From: Corynebacterium freneyi
GTDB taxonomy: Bacteria; Actinomycetota; Actinomycetes; Mycobacteriales; Mycobacteriaceae
Reading direction: 5' to 3'
NCBI RefSeq assembly: GCF_030408835.1
Contig: NZ_CP047357.1
Location: 1-64,000, forward strand
DNA length: 64,000 bases
Part shown: one piece after another, positions 62,500 through 64,000 of the stretch
Layout of the letters: each line of letters starts with the position of its first letter
How positions within the stretch are numbered: the first letter of the stretch is position 1
Notes under the pieces: generated by a model
Databases searched by the model: none
Seen by the model: only the letters and a program-made list of their open reading frames with translations
Told to the model about the DNA's origin: nothing
Made by a program: the position numbers and the translations under genes

Positions 62500-62573
62500 C
62501 GACAAATGCAGCCTCACGCCGGGTGAACGCCGGTATAACCCCAGGACGAGAAATCCAGAGGCTGCATTTGTCG
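62500..62573. repeat. Perfect 16-bp inverted repeat bounding a 42-bp segment
   Basis: CGACAAATGCAGCCTC (62500-62515) is repeated in inverse at 62558-62573. The 42-bp centre contains a smaller ACGCCGG/CGCCGGT-type stem. The size and symmetry fit a miniature element, a structured RNA or a protein-binding cruciform. No other copy lies in the window. Confidence 0.85.
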
Positions 62574-62683
62574 ACTAACTGCTGTGTGCCGGTAGATTGT
62601 GAACGTTTCCTACCGGGCCATCACCACATCCGGCGATAGCCACGGTCAGGCAGAAGAAAGGGCAGGCAGTCCCTGCGAAAAAG

Positions 62684-62719
62684 AGGGAAGGCCCCCACCT
62701 GCAAAAACAGGTGAGGGCC
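62684..62719 (-). terminator. Terminator of the acyl-CoA synthetase gene
   Basis: A 12-bp stem with one mismatch, GGCCCCCACCTG / CAGGTGAGGGCC (62690-62701, 62708-62719), has a CAAAAA-type loop. On the minus strand it is followed by CTTCCCTCTTTTT. It is 93 bp beyond the gene end. Confidence 0.7.
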
Positions 62720-62812
62720 ATTGCGGACCAGCAGGACATTGAACCCGCCTCGGGCGCTGCCCGACGGCGCGCCCCGGCGGTCGGCGTCGGCCAACCCACC
62801 GGGGCACGACGG

Positions 62813-64000
62813 CTAGTTCTGGTCCGGGACCGGCAGCAGACGCGGCACGACCTTACCGGTGGCGTTGCGGGGCAGGTCGTCGACGAAGTGGATGTGCTCC
62901 GGCACCGAGTGCTCGGCGAGGTTGTCGCGGACGATCTGGCGCATCTCGTCCGGATTCAGCGCCTCGCCGGCCTGGTTCTTCTTGCGGATGACGAACGTGT
63001 GCAGCTCGGCCAGCAGCGTCTTGGTGTTGTTCACGCCGACGGTGTGCAGGTCCTCGACGCCATCCAGGGCACCGAGCACCTCGTCGACCTCGCGGGGGAA
63101 GGTGTTCTCGCCGCCCTTGATCACCATGTCGTCGGAACGACCGCAGACGTAGAGGAAGCCGTCCTCGTCGATGCGGCCCAGGTCGCCGATCTCCAGCAGG
63201 CCGTCGAAGGTGCGGAACTTGTCGCGGCCCGCCGCCAGGTAGCCGGTGAACGACAGCTCCTGCGCGGTGTGGATGCGGCCGACCTCGCCGGGGGCGACCT
63301 CGTTGTCGTCGTCGTCGAGAATGAGCACGCGGGCACCGATGGCCGGGCGGCCGGCGGAATCAGGGCGCTCCGCCAGCTCGGGGCCGGTGGCGATGGACGT
63401 CAGGCCGGCCTCGGTCGAGCCGTAGAAGTTGCAGACCACCGGGCCGAAACGCTCGGTCAAAGCCGTCACCAGCCACGCCGGGATGGCGTTGCCGGAGGAG
63501 ATCATGAACTCGAACGGGCCCGGGTTCGGGCGCGGGTTCTCCTCCAGGTGGTCGTTGAGGATGCGCAGGAAGATCGCCGCCGACACCAGGCCGTTGACGC
63601 CGTACTTGTCGAACAGCTCCAGCGCCTTCTTCGGCTCGAACTGGCGCTGGGTGACCAGCGTCGCACCGGTGGCCATGGCGATGATGACGTTCGCCCAACC
63701 CCAGGCGTGGAACATCGAGGCGGACTGGTGGATGACCATGTTGCGGCGCCACGGAATGCGGTCCGTGATGGCGCCGAGGGTCGCCGGGGTCTTCGGCTCG
63801 TTGCGCAGAACGCCCTTCGGAATGCCGGTGGTGCCGGAGGACATGATGATGATGCGGCCCTGCTCGGGGCGCTCCTCCAGTTCGGAGGTGCCGTCGGCGT
63901 CGATGAGGTCCTGCATGAACACGTAGTTGTCGGGCAGCTCCGGGCGGTTGTCCGGGTCGGAGACGTGCGTGACGACGATGGTGCAGTCGCCGATGTCCTC
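62813..64000 (-). CDS. AMP-binding acyl-CoA synthetase (5' end outside the window)
   Basis: The C-terminal 395 residues of an ANL-superfamily adenylating enzyme; the frame stays open to the window edge. Motifs in order: the P-loop IIIMSSGTTGIPKGV, the acyl pocket and FYGSTEAGL, the ATP-binding GDLGRIDEDGFLYVCGR, and the catalytic Lys in LPRNATGKVVPR. It activates a fatty or other carboxylic acid to acyl-AMP and then CoA thioester. The closest look is of fatty-acyl-CoA synthetases of the FadD type found in mycobacteria. Chain length is not inferable. A terminator follows. Confidence 0.93.
   Translation of the reverse strand, partial: EDIGDCTIVVTHVSDPDNRPELPDNYVFMQDLIDADGTSELEERPEQGRIIIMSSGTTGIPKGVLRNEPKTPATLGAITDRIPWRRNMVIHQSASMFHAWGWANVIIAMATGATLVTQRQFEPKKALELFDKYGVNGLVSAAIFLRILNDHLEENPRPNPGPFEFMISSGNAIPAWLVTALTERFGPVVCNFYGSTEAGLTSIATGPELAERPDSAGRPAIGARVLILDDDDNEVAPGEVGRIHTAQELSFTGYLAAGRDKFRTFDGLLEIGDLGRIDEDGFLYVCGRSDDMVIKGGENTFPREVDEVLGALDGVEDLHTVGVNNTKTLLAELHTFVIRKKNQAGEALNPDEMRQIVRDNLAEHSVPEHIHFVDDLPRNATGKVVPRLLPVPDQN

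Overview
The window reads as a high-GC actinobacterial chromosome starting at dnaA, almost certainly a Corynebacterium or close relative. Evidence: the order dnaA-dnaN-recF-DUF721(DciA)-gyrB...gyrA-DUF3566-tRNA-Ile-tRNA-Ala, then ppiA, crgA, a pabA/trpG-type amidotransferase and the cell-division/Ser-Thr-kinase cluster pknB-pknA-pbpA-rodA-pstP-fhaB-fhaA-tRNA-Leu, plus a perfect McbR-type operator (TAGAC-N6-GTCTA) in front of metB. No phage, CRISPR array, rRNA operon or large island was seen. One complete IS30-family element is present.

Layout. 1-14.4 kb: replication initiation (dnaA, dnaN, recF, DciA-like loader), both gyrase subunits, and between them a secreted lipase, an alpha/beta hydrolase and a toxin-antitoxin-like pair. 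14.4-16.5 kb: two tRNAs and an IS30 element. 16.6-19.2 kb: a coiled-coil membrane protein, a cyclophilin and a long non-coding stretch dense in DnaA boxes. 19.2-30.5 kb: crgA and the kinase/phosphatase/FHA/PBP operon on the minus strand, then tRNA-Leu. 30.5-41 kb: small accessory genes (squalene/phytoene synthase, DUF488, YCII, NUDIX, MFS, a two-component system, DedA, SDR, enoyl-reductase-like protein) and a 5'-truncated mug relic. 41-50.4 kb: metB with its McbR promoter, a LigB-type relic, a LysR/MFS divergent pair, a Rieske lipoprotein, YggS, a GT87 mannosyltransferase and HrpB helicase with an embedded parS-like site. 50.4-64 kb: amidohydrolase, CDF transporter, alpha/beta hydrolase, Tag, HlyIII, Ogt, nitroreductase, dienoyl-CoA reductase, esterase, truncated LysE, two SDRs, a repeat-rich convergent intergenic region, and the 3' part of an acyl-CoA synthetase.

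The signals I rate highest are not genes. (1) An 11-bp motif, GCTTNRCGACG, recurs about 30 times on both strands, often as head-to-head pairs that fold into hairpins and sometimes inside apparent coding insertions; its layout resembles DNA-uptake or mobile palindromic elements. (2) A second, denser DnaA-box cluster with two perfect TTATCCACA boxes lies at 18.6-19.0 kb, about 19 kb from dnaA. (3) A 670-bp convergent intergenic region at 62.1-62.8 kb holds four different kinds of repeat. (4) At least 20 transcription units carry a TANNNT-like hexamer 6-8 nt before the start codon, implying widespread leaderless transcripts; I used this to choose several starts.
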